Below, piece by piece: positions 1-8,184 of a DNA stretch of 11,972 bases; position 1 is the first letter of the stretch; every line of letters begins with the position of its first letter. The notes beneath the pieces are model-generated. The model saw only the letters and a list, made by a program, of their open reading frames with translations, did no database searches and was not told the origin of the DNA. The position numbers were made by a program, and so were the translations under genes. The DNA comes from Flavobacteriaceae bacterium (GTDB taxonomy: Bacteria > Bacteroidota > Bacteroidia > Flavobacteriales > Flavobacteriaceae): assembly GCA_002713705.1 (NCBI GenBank), contig PAUJ01000019.1, positions 42,494-54,465 on the forward strand. The letters are read 5' to 3'.

Positions 1-1443
1 GTTATTAACATGTCTCTACCAAATTTAAATGCTAGTGTCTCTAGAATATTCCCATTTGAACCGAAAATTGGTTCAAAAAAAGGAATTTTAGAAAATATTA
101 ATTTACAATATAACTTAGCTGCCGAAAACAGAATTCAAACTACAGATACTGACTTTTTTACATCTAAAATGTTTGACAATGCGAAAATTGGAGCAAGACA
201 TTCGATACCAATAAGCACAAATTTTAAAATATTTAAAAATTTAAGCTCTTCTTTAAACACAACTTATCAAGAGACATGGGCATTTAGTACTATTAAAAAA
301 TATTATGACCCAGAATACAATGAAGGTGAGGGAGGCGTTATTCAAGACACTATAAAAGGCTTTGATAGTTATCGTACTTATAACTTCTCTACCAGTCTTG
401 GAACTACTTTGTATGGGATGTTTAATTTTGGAAAAGGAAAAAAGATAGAAGCACTACGTCATGTATTGAGACCCTCTTTAAGCTACAACGTTAATCCTTC
501 CTTTGACCAATTTTATGATTCCTATGTAGATCCTACTGCTAATGAACAAGTGGTAGAATATTCTCGTTTTGAACAATCATTATATGGAGCTCCTGGTAAT
601 GTTAGATCAAGTAGTGTTGGAATCTCTATTAGTAATACGATAGAAGCAAAAGTAAGAGATAAGGATACGACAAAAATTAAACCTAAAAAGTTAATATTAT
701 TAAATAACTTAAATTTTAATACTGCTTATAATATTGCTGGCGATTCTTTAAATTGGAATCCATTAACATTTTCAGGAAGTATTCCAGTTATAAAAAAATT
801 AGATTTTAACTTTAATGGATCCCTTGACCCTTATGCTTTAAATAACGAAAATGTTCGAATAAATGATTTCAATATTAATAATGGAGGTAGTCTATTTAGA
901 TTAACCCGAGGTAATATTAGTATTAATTATACATTTTCAAGTAAAGATTTTCAAGGTGATGAGAAGGATGATTTTGAAACTGAAACTTTTAAAAATGGAG
1001 GTCGACCAGATGATTTGTTTGGAGATTCTAGACCAATAAATGAGCAGATTGAATCCGATAAGGATACTCCTAATAAATCAGGGACTGATTATAATTGGTA
1101 TAATTTTTCAATTCCCTGGGATTTAAGAATGGCATATACAGTAACTTATTCGAATTTTACTAGACAAAATGAAATATCGTCTCAATCTATAATGTTTAGT
1201 TCAAATATAGAATTTTCACCAAAATGGAAGGTTGGAGTATCATCGGGTTATGATTTTAAAAACAAAGGCATAACCTTAACTCAATTTAGATTTCAAAGAG
1301 ATTTAGAAAGTTGGAGATTAAGTTTTAATTGGACTCCAATTGGCGGTACTCGAACCTCCTGGTATATGTTTATAGGTATTAAATCCTCCATGCTTAGTGA
1401 TATCAAATATGATAAACGTAGAGAGTCAGATAAAAGGTTGTAA
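1..1443 (+). CDS. lptD: LptD-like outer-membrane LPS assembly protein, C-terminal part (5' end outside window)
   Basis: This is the C-terminal beta-barrel portion of a Bacteroidota LptD, the outer-membrane protein that inserts lipopolysaccharide into the outer leaflet. The frame is open from base 1, so the ATG at 10 is probably an internal methionine and the gene continues to the left; about 480 codons of what is usually a protein of roughly 900 residues are visible. The translation alternates polar and hydrophobic/aromatic residues, as in barrel strands. The patch HVLRPSLSYN (bases 460-489) resembles a conserved LptD segment, and the end, with SWYMFIGIKSSML followed by a basic KRRESDKRL tail, is typical of the flavobacterial proteins. 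The N-terminal periplasmic OstA-like domain is not in view. The stop is TAA at 1441-1443, and ridA follows after 32 bases. The family call rests on recognised sequence pattern, not on a search; another large outer-membrane barrel is the main alternative. Confidence 0.85.
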   Translation, partial: VINMSLPNLNASVSRIFPFEPKIGSKKGILENINLQYNLAAENRIQTTDTDFFTSKMFDNAKIGARHSIPISTNFKIFKNLSSSLNTTYQETWAFSTIKKYYDPEYNEGEGGVIQDTIKGFDSYRTYNFSTSLGTTLYGMFNFGKGKKIEALRHVLRPSLSYNVNPSFDQFYDSYVDPTANEQVVEYSRFEQSLYGAPGNVRSSSVGISISNTIEAKVRDKDTTKIKPKKLILLNNLNFNTAYNIAGDSLNWNPLTFSGSIPVIKKLDFNFNGSLDPYALNNENVRINDFNINNGGSLFRLTRGNISINYTFSSKDFQGDEKDDFETETFKNGGRPDDLFGDSRPINEQIESDKDTPNKSGTDYNWYNFSIPWDLRMAYTVTYSNFTRQNEISSQSIMFSSNIEFSPKWKVGVSSGYDFKNKGITLTQFRFQRDLESWRLSFNWTPIGGTRTSWYMFIGIKSSMLSDIKYDKRRESDKRL

Positions 1444-1475
1444 TTAAATAAAATCCTGTTTTACAGGTAATTCAT

Positions 1476-1856
1476 ATGAAAAAAATTATTTTTACTAAAA
1501 ATGCTCCTTCTCCAATTGGAGCTTATAACCAAGCAGTATTATCCGGTAATATTTTATATACATCCGGTCAAATAGCTATTAATCCTAATACAGGAGAATT
1601 AATTAATGGCTCAATAAAAGAAGAAACTCAGTTGGTAATGGAAAATTTAAAAGCCGTACTTAAAGAAGCTGGTATGACTTTTGAAAATGTCTTAAAATCA
1701 ACTATTTTTATAAGCAATATGAATAATTTCACTGAAATTAATAAAGTTTACGCTTTTTATTTTAATGAAGATACAGCACCAGCAAGGGAAACGGTTGAAG
1801 TTGCTAGATTGCCAAAATCTGTAAATATAGAAATATCAATGATAGCTTCATTTTAA
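1476..1856 (+). CDS. ridA: RidA family reactive intermediate/imine deaminase
   Basis: A 126-residue protein of the RidA (YjgF/YER057c/UK114) family, cytosolic trimers that hydrolyse reactive enamines/imines, such as 2-aminoacrylate formed by PLP-dependent dehydratases, to ketoacids and ammonia. The length is the family norm. Visible landmarks are SPIGAYNQA (11-20, family pattern IGPYSQA), YTSGQI (28-33), and PARETVEVARLPK (102-114). The residues corresponding to E. coli RidA Tyr17, Ser30, Arg105 and Glu120 are present here as Tyr17, Ser30, Arg104 and Glu119, so a deaminating active site is expected rather than a non-catalytic paralogue. The ATG at 1476 gives the usual N-terminus; there is no strong Shine-Dalgarno. 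It lies 32 bases after lptD on the same strand and is probably co-transcribed with it. Its stop overlaps the tamB stop on the opposite strand. The physical link to LptD does not imply a shared function. Confidence 0.95.
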   Translation: MKKIIFTKNAPSPIGAYNQAVLSGNILYTSGQIAINPNTGELINGSIKEETQLVMENLKAVLKEAGMTFENVLKSTIFISNMNNFTEINKVYAFYFNEDTAPARETVEVARLPKSVNIEISMIASF

Positions 1857-4800
1857 TTATTTGAATTGGCTGGCTTATCATCATCGGGATTAAGCTTTTC
1901 TAATTTAACTTCTAATCCAAATATTTTATTCATTAGTGCTTTTATAGTGTCAAAATCTACTTGATAAGAAATACCTGTACCTTGCTCAAACGTTTGATCT
2001 TCTCCAATGAATTGTAATTCTGCTTGACGATTAAAAAAGTTAATTCGCAAACTTCCATCTTCATTTACTAGCCATTGTACATCAACGTCACCCGCAACTC
2101 TTGAATCATTAATTTTTCCAACAGGAATACCAACCTTTCCATTTACAACAATTCGTTCAGTGATTTGAGTAGAAAATCGCACTCCAAATTCATCTTGGGT
2201 TTCAATTTCTTGAGTATCTATTCCCATATCGTAATAGGGAGTGATATTAATAATCGCATCATCATCAGTTAAAATTTGAGCAAGGATAGCATTAACTCCA
2301 TCTGTTACCGTACCAGAAACAGCACTTTGTCCAGCGGTATTACTTATAAACGCACCTGTAGTTAATAAAAATAAAGCTTGCTTTTCCCGCTCTTCTGAAG
2401 TTTGAAGTCTATATTCCAATTCACTTCTAACAGTAGAGCTTACATCAGGAAAACTAATATCAAATAATAAATCTGGTTGTGTAATGTTATTAGTTAAATC
2501 TATAAATACTTCAACTGGGATTTTTCTATTAATTGTTGGATCATCTAATAATGCGGAAGGGTTTGCTTTGGTTTTATAAATGGCTTTTAAATTTAAATTT
2601 GCATTACTAGCCAATCCATCCCACGTAATGGTACCTCCTCTTTCAACTTCAATTTCTTTTCTTATAATTTTTCCGTACCTAAAATCATAAATACCTTCAT
2701 AGACAATAAAATCGCCCCACATATTAAATTTCCCCAAGGTATTAATTTCTATCAATAACGTACCTGCTCCTCTTCCTCTTAAAGCTGATTTTGTATTTTG
2801 ATCAATAACAATCTCGATTTCTGCATTTTTATTAATATCTAATTCAAAATTTAATGCAAGCCCCTTTAAGTCATTAGTTACTATAGTTTCACCAAGCAGT
2901 TTATCTTCTTTTTCCTTAGGAGAAAGAAAATTTATAAAAGAATTATCTCCAATAGTCTCGGTATTACTTAATGGTATTTTAAATATCGTATTTTTTTCAG
3001 TAGTAGCATTTACGTCTATTATTAATTCATTTATTGGACCATGAATATGAGTGGTTCCACTAATAAAAGCTGTTCCATAGTAGGATTGATTTTCATCGGG
3101 TGGTGTATTCAGTACTAATAAATTATCGGAATCTATATTTAAATTTAACTTCCAGTTTCTAAAATTTTTATGAGTTGCATTTCCTGTTAGAACTCCTTTT
3201 GTTAAATATTTTGTATCGGTAATGTTAGTTTTAGAAATCTCTAATTTTTCTTGTGTTATTTTAAGTTTAGTAGTGTCTTCTAAATCAAAATCAATATTTA
3301 GATAAGGTACCTTTAATCCACTTTTTTTCAAGATAAAATCACCAAACATCTCTGGAGAATTTAAATTACCTGAAACCTTTCCTTTACCGGACATTAAACC
3401 TCTTATGTTTGAAATTACACTAGCGCCAAAAGGACTAATTGCTCCTAGATTAAATTCATTTAATTCTATATTTAATTGTATATCAGTTTGAGTACTTTTT
3501 GTTTCAATATAACCGGTAGAATTGAGAGATTTAATATTGTTATTAACAAGCGATGTATTTATATCGTAACGGGTTAAGTTTTTGTTTCCTAAAATGTCTA
3601 TTGTTAGGTCACCCATTTCTATATCATTGACATTAATACTATCAATAATGATATTAGAGCTAGGAAAATAAATACCTTTTTTTTGAAGAATACTTAAATC
3701 CCCATTAATATTTCCATTTAGTTTTAGGCTATCAACTTTAGGAATTAAATTACCTATATTAACATCTTTAAATCTAACTTTTAAATTTTTGAAAGTACTA
3801 TCATTTGTAGCTCCAGTAAACGCTATTAATTCATCATTATGGTTTAATACAATTGAATCGAATTTTATTTTTTTAAAACTATTATCAAATACGATTTTAT
3901 TATTTTTATTATCATTCTCATTTAGGAACCAGGTTTTATCATTGTGTATAATATCAGACTTTTTTACTCCAACCACAGAATTTCCATCAGGGTCAATAGT
4001 ATAGTATAATGATAAATTAAAATAATCTTTATTTTTACCACCTGAAAAGTTTGAATTTACATAAAGAGTGTCATTTATTGTTTTATTTATGAAGTTAAAG
4101 TCTTTTAAATTATAAAAACCATTATCTAAAGTATCAATTGAAATATAAGCGTTGTATAGTGGATTAAAGTTATCTAATTTAAATTTAACTTTTCCTAAAT
4201 AATTATTAAACACTTTAATTTCGGGAGAATCAAAATCAACTTTTATCTTTGATTCATTTGAATAAACAGAACCTTTTATTCTAGTATTTTCTCCAAACTC
4301 TAGTTCAGGAATAAATATTTCAATAAGTTTATTATAAATTTCAAAATCAAAATTTATGTATTGATTTTTAATTATTTTCTTTGGTTTAAAATTTGCATAA
4401 ACACTACCAACACCGTTAATAAATAAATCTGGAATATCTTCTATTAGAAATTCTCCAGAAATGTATCCAGTCATAATATCTGGAGAATTAATATCTATAA
4501 TTCTATTTAATTCTTCTTTTTTTGAGGTTATTAAAAAGTCATCAAAATAAAAGTCCTCATTTTCATTTTGATAAAACGTTTCTTTAAAAGAGATGGATCC
4601 GTAAGTATTATTAATATCATTGCCTATAACGTTCATGTTAATTTTACCCACAAAAATTGATATGCTATCTCGTTTTATTAATTTTAATTTGTTAAGCTCT
4701 GCGTATTTTATATCTGTTTTAAAGTCGAAACGATTTAATTTTTTAGATACATCTATCAATCCATTAAACGTTAACATTAAATTGGGATCGTCAATATTTA

Positions 4801-6202
4801 ATTCTCCATCAAACAATGGGTGCTTAAAATTTCCAGAAAGCGTAATGTTTTTATAATTATAATTCTCAAATACAAAAGAGTTAATTTCTCCTACAACTTT
4901 AGCATCTAATGATTTTTGGGTGAATCCAACTCCTTTAATATTTAATTTAGAGGTAATGTTTCCTAAACTTTTAGTATTTGCAAGAGATCCTAAATCAAAA
5001 TTTTCAAAGTCAATGTCTCCATTATATTCTGCTTTTTCCTCGTCGTTTAAATTATTAATAGTAGCATTAATTTTTGCAGCACCTAAGGAACTAATTAAAG
5101 TACTTGATGTGGTTAAAAAAGATTTTGTAATAGTTGTGTTTCCGTTAAGTTTTATTCTACCTAAATAACTAATTTCTTTCGGTAAAACTTCTCCTAATAA
5201 TTTCGGCATTAATTGTTTAAGTGAAACAAAGTTTGTTGAAATTGAATGATTGCTTGCATAAATAGAAAAATCATTTTTATGACTTAATAAATTAATAAAT
5301 TTATAATCACCTAAAACTTTTATTAATCCACTCTTAATTTGACCATTTGAGAACGAAAAATCATTTAAAGTTCCTTTTAAATCTCCATTTATGCTTATTT
5401 TTTGATTAAGACCAAATTCATTATAAAATGTATTTAAATCATTTGTTGATATTTCTGCTTCATTAAAATGAATATTGAGATCTACTTTGTTTATAAAATC
5501 TGATAGTTCTCCATTTTTATAATCCATCATAATAGCGCCATTTATGAAAGAATCATCAGTTTTAAGTTTTAATTGTTTTATGGATATGGAGGTTAAACTA
5601 TAAGAAAAAATTCCAGCTAAATTTTTAATATCAAAACCTCTTTGTGATTCTAACGATAATTGCTTTATGGTTGTATTAACATTTGGTCCTACAATACTAA
5701 AAATTTCACTTTCTATATTAATAAAGCTAAGGTTAAAAATTTCTGATTGTTCTAAATTTTCATTAGTTATTTTCACATTACTATCTGAAAACTTTATATC
5801 ATTTGCCTTTAATATAAATTTATTACCGCTACTAGGACTAGTTGAATTAAACTTATTTGCAAAAATGGAAACGTTATCACTTTTTTCATCTTTGTAGGTT
5901 TTTATATAAAATTTCGCTTTATTTAATTCAATAAAACCGAAATACAAATCACCTTCTACAAGATTTTTTAAACTTAGTAAATTAGTGTTAAGTGTTTTAA
6001 CATAAATTAATGTATCGCTATGATGGTCTTCGATATAAACATCTTTAATATCTATTTCACCCTTCCAATTAAGCCCTAAACGACTAATGTTGATGTTAGT
6101 ACCAAAGTTTTTATTTAATTTTGTAGTAACTTTTTTTGCAATGTAAGTTTGAACAGTAGGTATGGATAATGTGATGATAATAAATACTATTATCAAGAAC
6201 AA
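1853..6202 (-). CDS. tamB: TamB family translocation/assembly module protein (AsmA-like, DUF490)
   Basis: A 1,449-residue envelope protein: a hydrophobic signal anchor at residues 1-20, a long periplasmic region rich in short beta repeats (AsmA-like/TamB architecture), and a C-terminal TamB_CTD/DUF490 domain over roughly the last 400 residues. Landmarks near the end are GRGAGTLLIEI and FNMWGDFIVYEGIYDFRYGK (about 1140-1170), FPDVSSTVRSELEYRLQ (about 1248-1265) and a final barrel-facing segment. TamB proteins span the periplasm, partner with BamA/TamA-type barrels and are implicated in outer-membrane protein assembly and phospholipid transport. The start is uncertain: these coordinates use TTG at 6202-6200, because no ATG or GTG lies in frame. 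The frame stays open to a TAA at 6253-6251, and the intervening codons encode a basic stretch (KKLKKIIKRILIS) that TamB proteins normally carry before the anchor. An ATC at 6244-6242 would give 1,463 residues. The gene is divergent from tsaD, and its stop overlaps that of ridA. Confidence 0.9.
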   Translation of the reverse strand: MFLIIVFIIITLSIPTVQTYIAKKVTTKLNKNFGTNINISRLGLNWKGEIDIKDVYIEDHHSDTLIYVKTLNTNLLSLKNLVEGDLYFGFIELNKAKFYIKTYKDEKSDNVSIFANKFNSTSPSSGNKFILKANDIKFSDSNVKITNENLEQSEIFNLSFINIESEIFSIVGPNVNTTIKQLSLESQRGFDIKNLAGIFSYSLTSISIKQLKLKTDDSFINGAIMMDYKNGELSDFINKVDLNIHFNEAEISTNDLNTFYNEFGLNQKISINGDLKGTLNDFSFSNGQIKSGLIKVLGDYKFINLLSHKNDFSIYASNHSISTNFVSLKQLMPKLLGEVLPKEISYLGRIKLNGNTTITKSFLTTSSTLISSLGAAKINATINNLNDEEKAEYNGDIDFENFDLGSLANTKSLGNITSKLNIKGVGFTQKSLDAKVVGEINSFVFENYNYKNITLSGNFKHPLFDGELNIDDPNLMLTFNGLIDVSKKLNRFDFKTDIKYAELNKLKLIKRDSISIFVGKINMNVIGNDINNTYGSISFKETFYQNENEDFYFDDFLITSKKEELNRIIDINSPDIMTGYISGEFLIEDIPDLFINGVGSVYANFKPKKIIKNQYINFDFEIYNKLIEIFIPELEFGENTRIKGSVYSNESKIKVDFDSPEIKVFNNYLGKVKFKLDNFNPLYNAYISIDTLDNGFYNLKDFNFINKTINDTLYVNSNFSGGKNKDYFNLSLYYTIDPDGNSVVGVKKSDIIHNDKTWFLNENDNKNNKIVFDNSFKKIKFDSIVLNHNDELIAFTGATNDSTFKNLKVRFKDVNIGNLIPKVDSLKLNGNINGDLSILQKKGIYFPSSNIIIDSINVNDIEMGDLTIDILGNKNLTRYDINTSLVNNNIKSLNSTGYIETKSTQTDIQLNIELNEFNLGAISPFGASVISNIRGLMSGKGKVSGNLNSPEMFGDFILKKSGLKVPYLNIDFDLEDTTKLKITQEKLEISKTNITDTKYLTKGVLTGNATHKNFRNWKLNLNIDSDNLLVLNTPPDENQSYYGTAFISGTTHIHGPINELIIDVNATTEKNTIFKIPLSNTETIGDNSFINFLSPKEKEDKLLGETIVTNDLKGLALNFELDINKNAEIEIVIDQNTKSALRGRGAGTLLIEINTLGKFNMWGDFIVYEGIYDFRYGKIIRKEIEVERGGTITWDGLASNANLNLKAIYKTKANPSALLDDPTINRKIPVEVFIDLTNNITQPDLLFDISFPDVSSTVRSELEYRLQTSEEREKQALFLLTTGAFISNTAGQSAVSGTVTDGVNAILAQILTDDDAIINITPYYDMGIDTQEIETQDEFGVRFSTQITERIVVNGKVGIPVGKINDSRVAGDVDVQWLVNEDGSLRINFFNRQAELQFIGEDQTFEQGTGISYQVDFDTIKALMNKIFGLEVKLEKLNPDDDKPANSNN

Positions 6203-6270
6203 GATACTAAGAATCCTTTTTATTATTTTTTTTAGTTTTTTGATACGGTCTTAATGTTTTATTTTTACGA

Positions 6271-6303
6271 CAAATAAATTTGCATTCTTAACTTAATGGC
6301 AAA
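6271..6303 (-). promoter_or_regulatory. Possible tamB promoter (Bacteroidota -33/-7 type)
   Basis: Read on the minus strand, TTTG at 6303-6300 is followed after 21 bases by TTTATTTG at 6278-6271. The latter matches the Bacteroidota -7 element TAnnTTTG at all but one position. Transcription would start near 6265, about 20 bases before the in-frame ATC at 6244 and about 60 before the TTG at 6202. The elements overlap the tsaD start region. This is inferred from consensus only, in very AT-rich DNA where near matches arise by chance. Confidence 0.35.
6275..6282 (+). promoter_or_regulatory. Possible tsaD promoter -7 element
   Basis: TAAATTTG is an exact match to TAnnTTTG and lies 13 bases before the tsaD ATG, implying a leader of about ten bases. 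No TTTG is found at the usual distance upstream, so only the -7 half is supported. It overlaps the candidate tamB -7 element on the other strand. Confidence 0.45.
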
Positions 6304-7315
6304 ACAAACATACATTTTAGGCATTGAATCATCCTGTGATGATACTGCTGCAGCCGTTATAAAAAACGGTACTATATTATCTAATGTTGTTGCGACACAA
6401 AGTATTCATCAAGAATACGGTGGTGTTGTTCCAGAACTTGCCTCTAGAGCACATCAACAAAATATTGTTCCTGTCGTACAACTTGCATTACAAAAAGCAA
6501 ATATCGACAAAAAACAGCTAAATGCCATAGCTTTTACTAGAGGCCCAGGATTAATGGGTTCACTTTTGGTAGGCACCTCATTTTCAAAGTCTTTGGCGAT
6601 GGGATTAGAGATTCCTCTGATTGATGTAAATCATATGCAGGCACATATTTTAGCACATTTTATAAAATCTGAAGCACATACAACTCCAGCATTCCCTTTT
6701 TTAGCATTGACAATAAGTGGTGGTCATACACAAATTGTTAAAGTAACTAATTATTTTGAAATGGAAATAATTGGTCAAACTTTAGATGATGCTGTGGGTG
6801 AGGCTTTTGATAAAAGTGCAAAAATACTAGGACTTCCATACCCTGGTGGACCGTTAATGGATAAATATTCAACACTAGGTAATCCAAAGGCTTTTCCTTT
6901 TCCAAAACCTAAAGTAGGGCCTTTAGATTTTAGTTTTAGTGGATTAAAAACTTCTGTTTTATATTTTATTGAAAGAAATTTAAAAAAAGATTCTGATTTT
7001 ATAAATAAAAATCTGAATGATATTTGTGCAAGTTTACAATACACAATTGTGGATTATTTAATGGATAAAATAAAAAATGCTGTAAAACTAACAGGAATTA
7101 AAGAAGTTGCGATTGGTGGAGGTGTTTCTGCAAATTCTGGTATTAGGAAGGCATTAAAAAATGCTGAAAAGAATTTTGATTGGAAGGTTCATATTCCAAA
7201 ACTTGAGTTTTGCACAGATAATGCTGCTATGATTGCAATTGTTGGAGAGTTAAAATACAAACAACAGCTTTATGCTTCAAATGATATCGTTGCTAAAGCA
7301 AGAATGGAATTATAA
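6296..7315 (+). CDS. tsaD: tRNA N6-adenosine threonylcarbamoyltransferase TsaD
   Basis: TsaD (formerly Gcp/YgjD/Kae1) transfers the threonylcarbamoyl group from threonylcarbamoyl-AMP to A37 of tRNAs that read ANN codons, acting in the cytosol with TsaB and TsaE; neither partner is in this window. The 339 residues match the family length. The sequence shows the N-terminal ASKHA-fold signature GIESSCDDTAAAVI (9-22), the metal-binding HxxxH as His113 and His117 in NHMQAH, the SGGHT loop (141-145), GGGVSANSGIR (274-284), and Asp308 in FCTDNAAM as the third metal ligand. All catalytic landmarks are intact. The ATG at 6296 gives the canonical start a few residues before ILGIESSCDD; there is no Shine-Dalgarno, as is usual in Bacteroidota. 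It is divergent from tamB and 70 bases upstream of rsmE, possibly in one transcript. The nearby tRNA-Ser(GCT) is an expected substrate. Confidence 0.98.
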   Translation: MAKQTYILGIESSCDDTAAAVIKNGTILSNVVATQSIHQEYGGVVPELASRAHQQNIVPVVQLALQKANIDKKQLNAIAFTRGPGLMGSLLVGTSFSKSLAMGLEIPLIDVNHMQAHILAHFIKSEAHTTPAFPFLALTISGGHTQIVKVTNYFEMEIIGQTLDDAVGEAFDKSAKILGLPYPGGPLMDKYSTLGNPKAFPFPKPKVGPLDFSFSGLKTSVLYFIERNLKKDSDFINKNLNDICASLQYTIVDYLMDKIKNAVKLTGIKEVAIGGGVSANSGIRKALKNAEKNFDWKVHIPKLEFCTDNAAMIAIVGELKYKQQLYASNDIVAKARMEL

Positions 7316-7385
7316 AAATATAAATAAAACATCAATTAAGGTGTAGTATAAATATAGAACCTACCAGTTTTAAATTAAAAAAACA

Positions 7386-8099
7386 ATGCAATTATTCTAC
7401 AATAAATTTATCACTGAAACTTCTAAAGAAATTAAATTTGACAAAGAAGAAAGTAGGCATATTTTTAAAGTATTGCGAAAACAAGAAGGTTCAATTTTAA
7501 ATCTTACCAACGGAATGGGATTGTTTTTTAAAGTAACGTTAATACAATCAAATCTTAAAAATTGTATGGCGAAGGTATTAGAAGTTAAAAAACAAGAACC
7601 CCTTACCTACTCGCTGCACTTGGCAGTAGCACCAACAAAGCTAAACGATCGTTATGAATGGTTTTTAGAAAAAGCTACCGAAATTGGTGTTACTGAAATC
7701 ACACCTATTATTTGTAACCATAGTGAGCGTAAGGCAGTTAAATTAGATCGTTTTGAGAAGAAAATACAAAGCGCTATGAAGCAATCTTTAAACGGATATT
7801 TACCTAAAATAAACAAAGCGATTGCATTTAGTAATTTCTTAAAATTGCAAGAGGGTAATCTTCATCAAAAATTAATTGCCCATTGTGAAGAAGGTACAAA
7901 AAAATCCTTAAAAAGTGTTTTAAAACCAGATGATAATACAACCTTACTCATCGGTCCAGAAGGAGATTTTTCTACTAATGAAATAAGTGAATCCATAAAA
8001 GTAGGTTTTATACCCGTAACTTTAGGGAATAACAGATTGAGAACTGAAACTGCTGCAATTGTAGCTTGTCATAGTGTTGCTTTTTTTAATGAAGATTGA
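7386..8099 (+). CDS. rsmE: 16S rRNA m3U1498 methyltransferase RsmE
   Basis: RsmE uses S-adenosylmethionine to methylate N3 of U1498 in helix 44 of 16S rRNA, in the assembled 30S subunit. The 237-residue length is normal. An N-terminal PUA-like RNA-binding region (about 1-70, with SRHIFKVLR at 23-31) precedes a SPOUT trefoil-knot domain with LHLAVAPTK (78-85), EKATEIGVTEITPI (95-108), IGPEGDFS (189-196) and LGNNRLRTETAA (213-224), the last two forming the AdoMet knot. The family usually reads LGxRILRxETA, so NNR is a mild variant that I believe is common in Bacteroidota. The ATG at 7386 follows an A-rich leader and has no Shine-Dalgarno. The 70-base gap from tsaD shows no TAnnTTTG match, which suggests read-through from tsaD. 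A hairpin begins right after the TGA stop. Confidence 0.96.
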   Translation: MQLFYNKFITETSKEIKFDKEESRHIFKVLRKQEGSILNLTNGMGLFFKVTLIQSNLKNCMAKVLEVKKQEPLTYSLHLAVAPTKLNDRYEWFLEKATEIGVTEITPIICNHSERKAVKLDRFEKKIQSAMKQSLNGYLPKINKAIAFSNFLKLQEGNLHQKLIAHCEEGTKKSLKSVLKPDDNTTLLIGPEGDFSTNEISESIKVGFIPVTLGNNRLRTETAAIVACHSVAFFNED

Positions 8100-8125
8100 A
8101 ATACTATTTATTTTTAAACAGTATT
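8100..8125 (+). terminator. AT-rich hairpin directly after rsmE; possible weak terminator or 3' stabiliser
   Basis: AATACT (8100-8105) pairs with AGTATT (8120-8125), an A/C mismatch follows, then TTTA (8107-8110) pairs with TAAA (8115-8118) around a TTTT loop. This gives ten base pairs, but only one is G-C, and no T-run follows. It starts at the base after the rsmE stop codon and lies before the candidate promoter of the next gene, where a transcript end would be expected. Function is inferred from position only. Confidence 0.35.
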
Positions 8126-8170
8126 CAATAATATCTTAAAACTTACTACTTTACTATTATTTAGAATTTG

Positions 8171-8178
8171 TATTTTTG
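8171..8178 (+). promoter_or_regulatory. Possible promoter -7 element for the DUF4159-trmH-AI-2E-methyltransferase run
   Basis: TATTTTTG matches TAnnTTTG exactly and ends 6 bases before the ATG at 8185, so the transcript would be leaderless or nearly so. A TTTA at 8150-8153 is a poor -33 candidate with a short 17-base spacer. The preceding 85-base gap with a hairpin supports a transcription-unit boundary here. The TTG inside this element (8176) is not a likely start codon. Confidence 0.4.
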
Positions 8179-8184
8179 ATTTTT

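Noticed and set aside
10..12. ATG at base 10 as the start of the first gene
   Set aside because: The frame is open to base 1 and the product begins in the middle of a barrel; LptD proteins are about twice as long, so the gene is cut by the window edge.
1455..1467. CCTGT-TTT-ACAGG inverted repeat between lptD and ridA
   Set aside because: Only five base pairs with a three-base loop and no following T-run; too weak to call a terminator or regulatory site.
3789..5897. Plus-strand open frames of 71-82 codons inside tamB (3789-4004, 4620-4856, 4920-5168, 5667-5897)
   Set aside because: They are opposite an intact, recognisable gene, have no family resemblance and no promoter or initiation context; chance frames in AT-rich antisense DNA.
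6775..7044. Minus-strand frame of 89 codons opposite tsaD
   Set aside because: Antisense shadow of a highly conserved gene with no independent support.
7368..7380. TTTTAA-A-TTAAAA palindrome before rsmE
   Set aside because: Pure A-T with a one-base loop; expected by chance at this base composition.
8176..8178. TTG as the start codon of the DUF4159 gene
   Set aside because: ATG at 8185 gives a cleaner signal peptide, and the TTG is part of an exact TAnnTTTG element.
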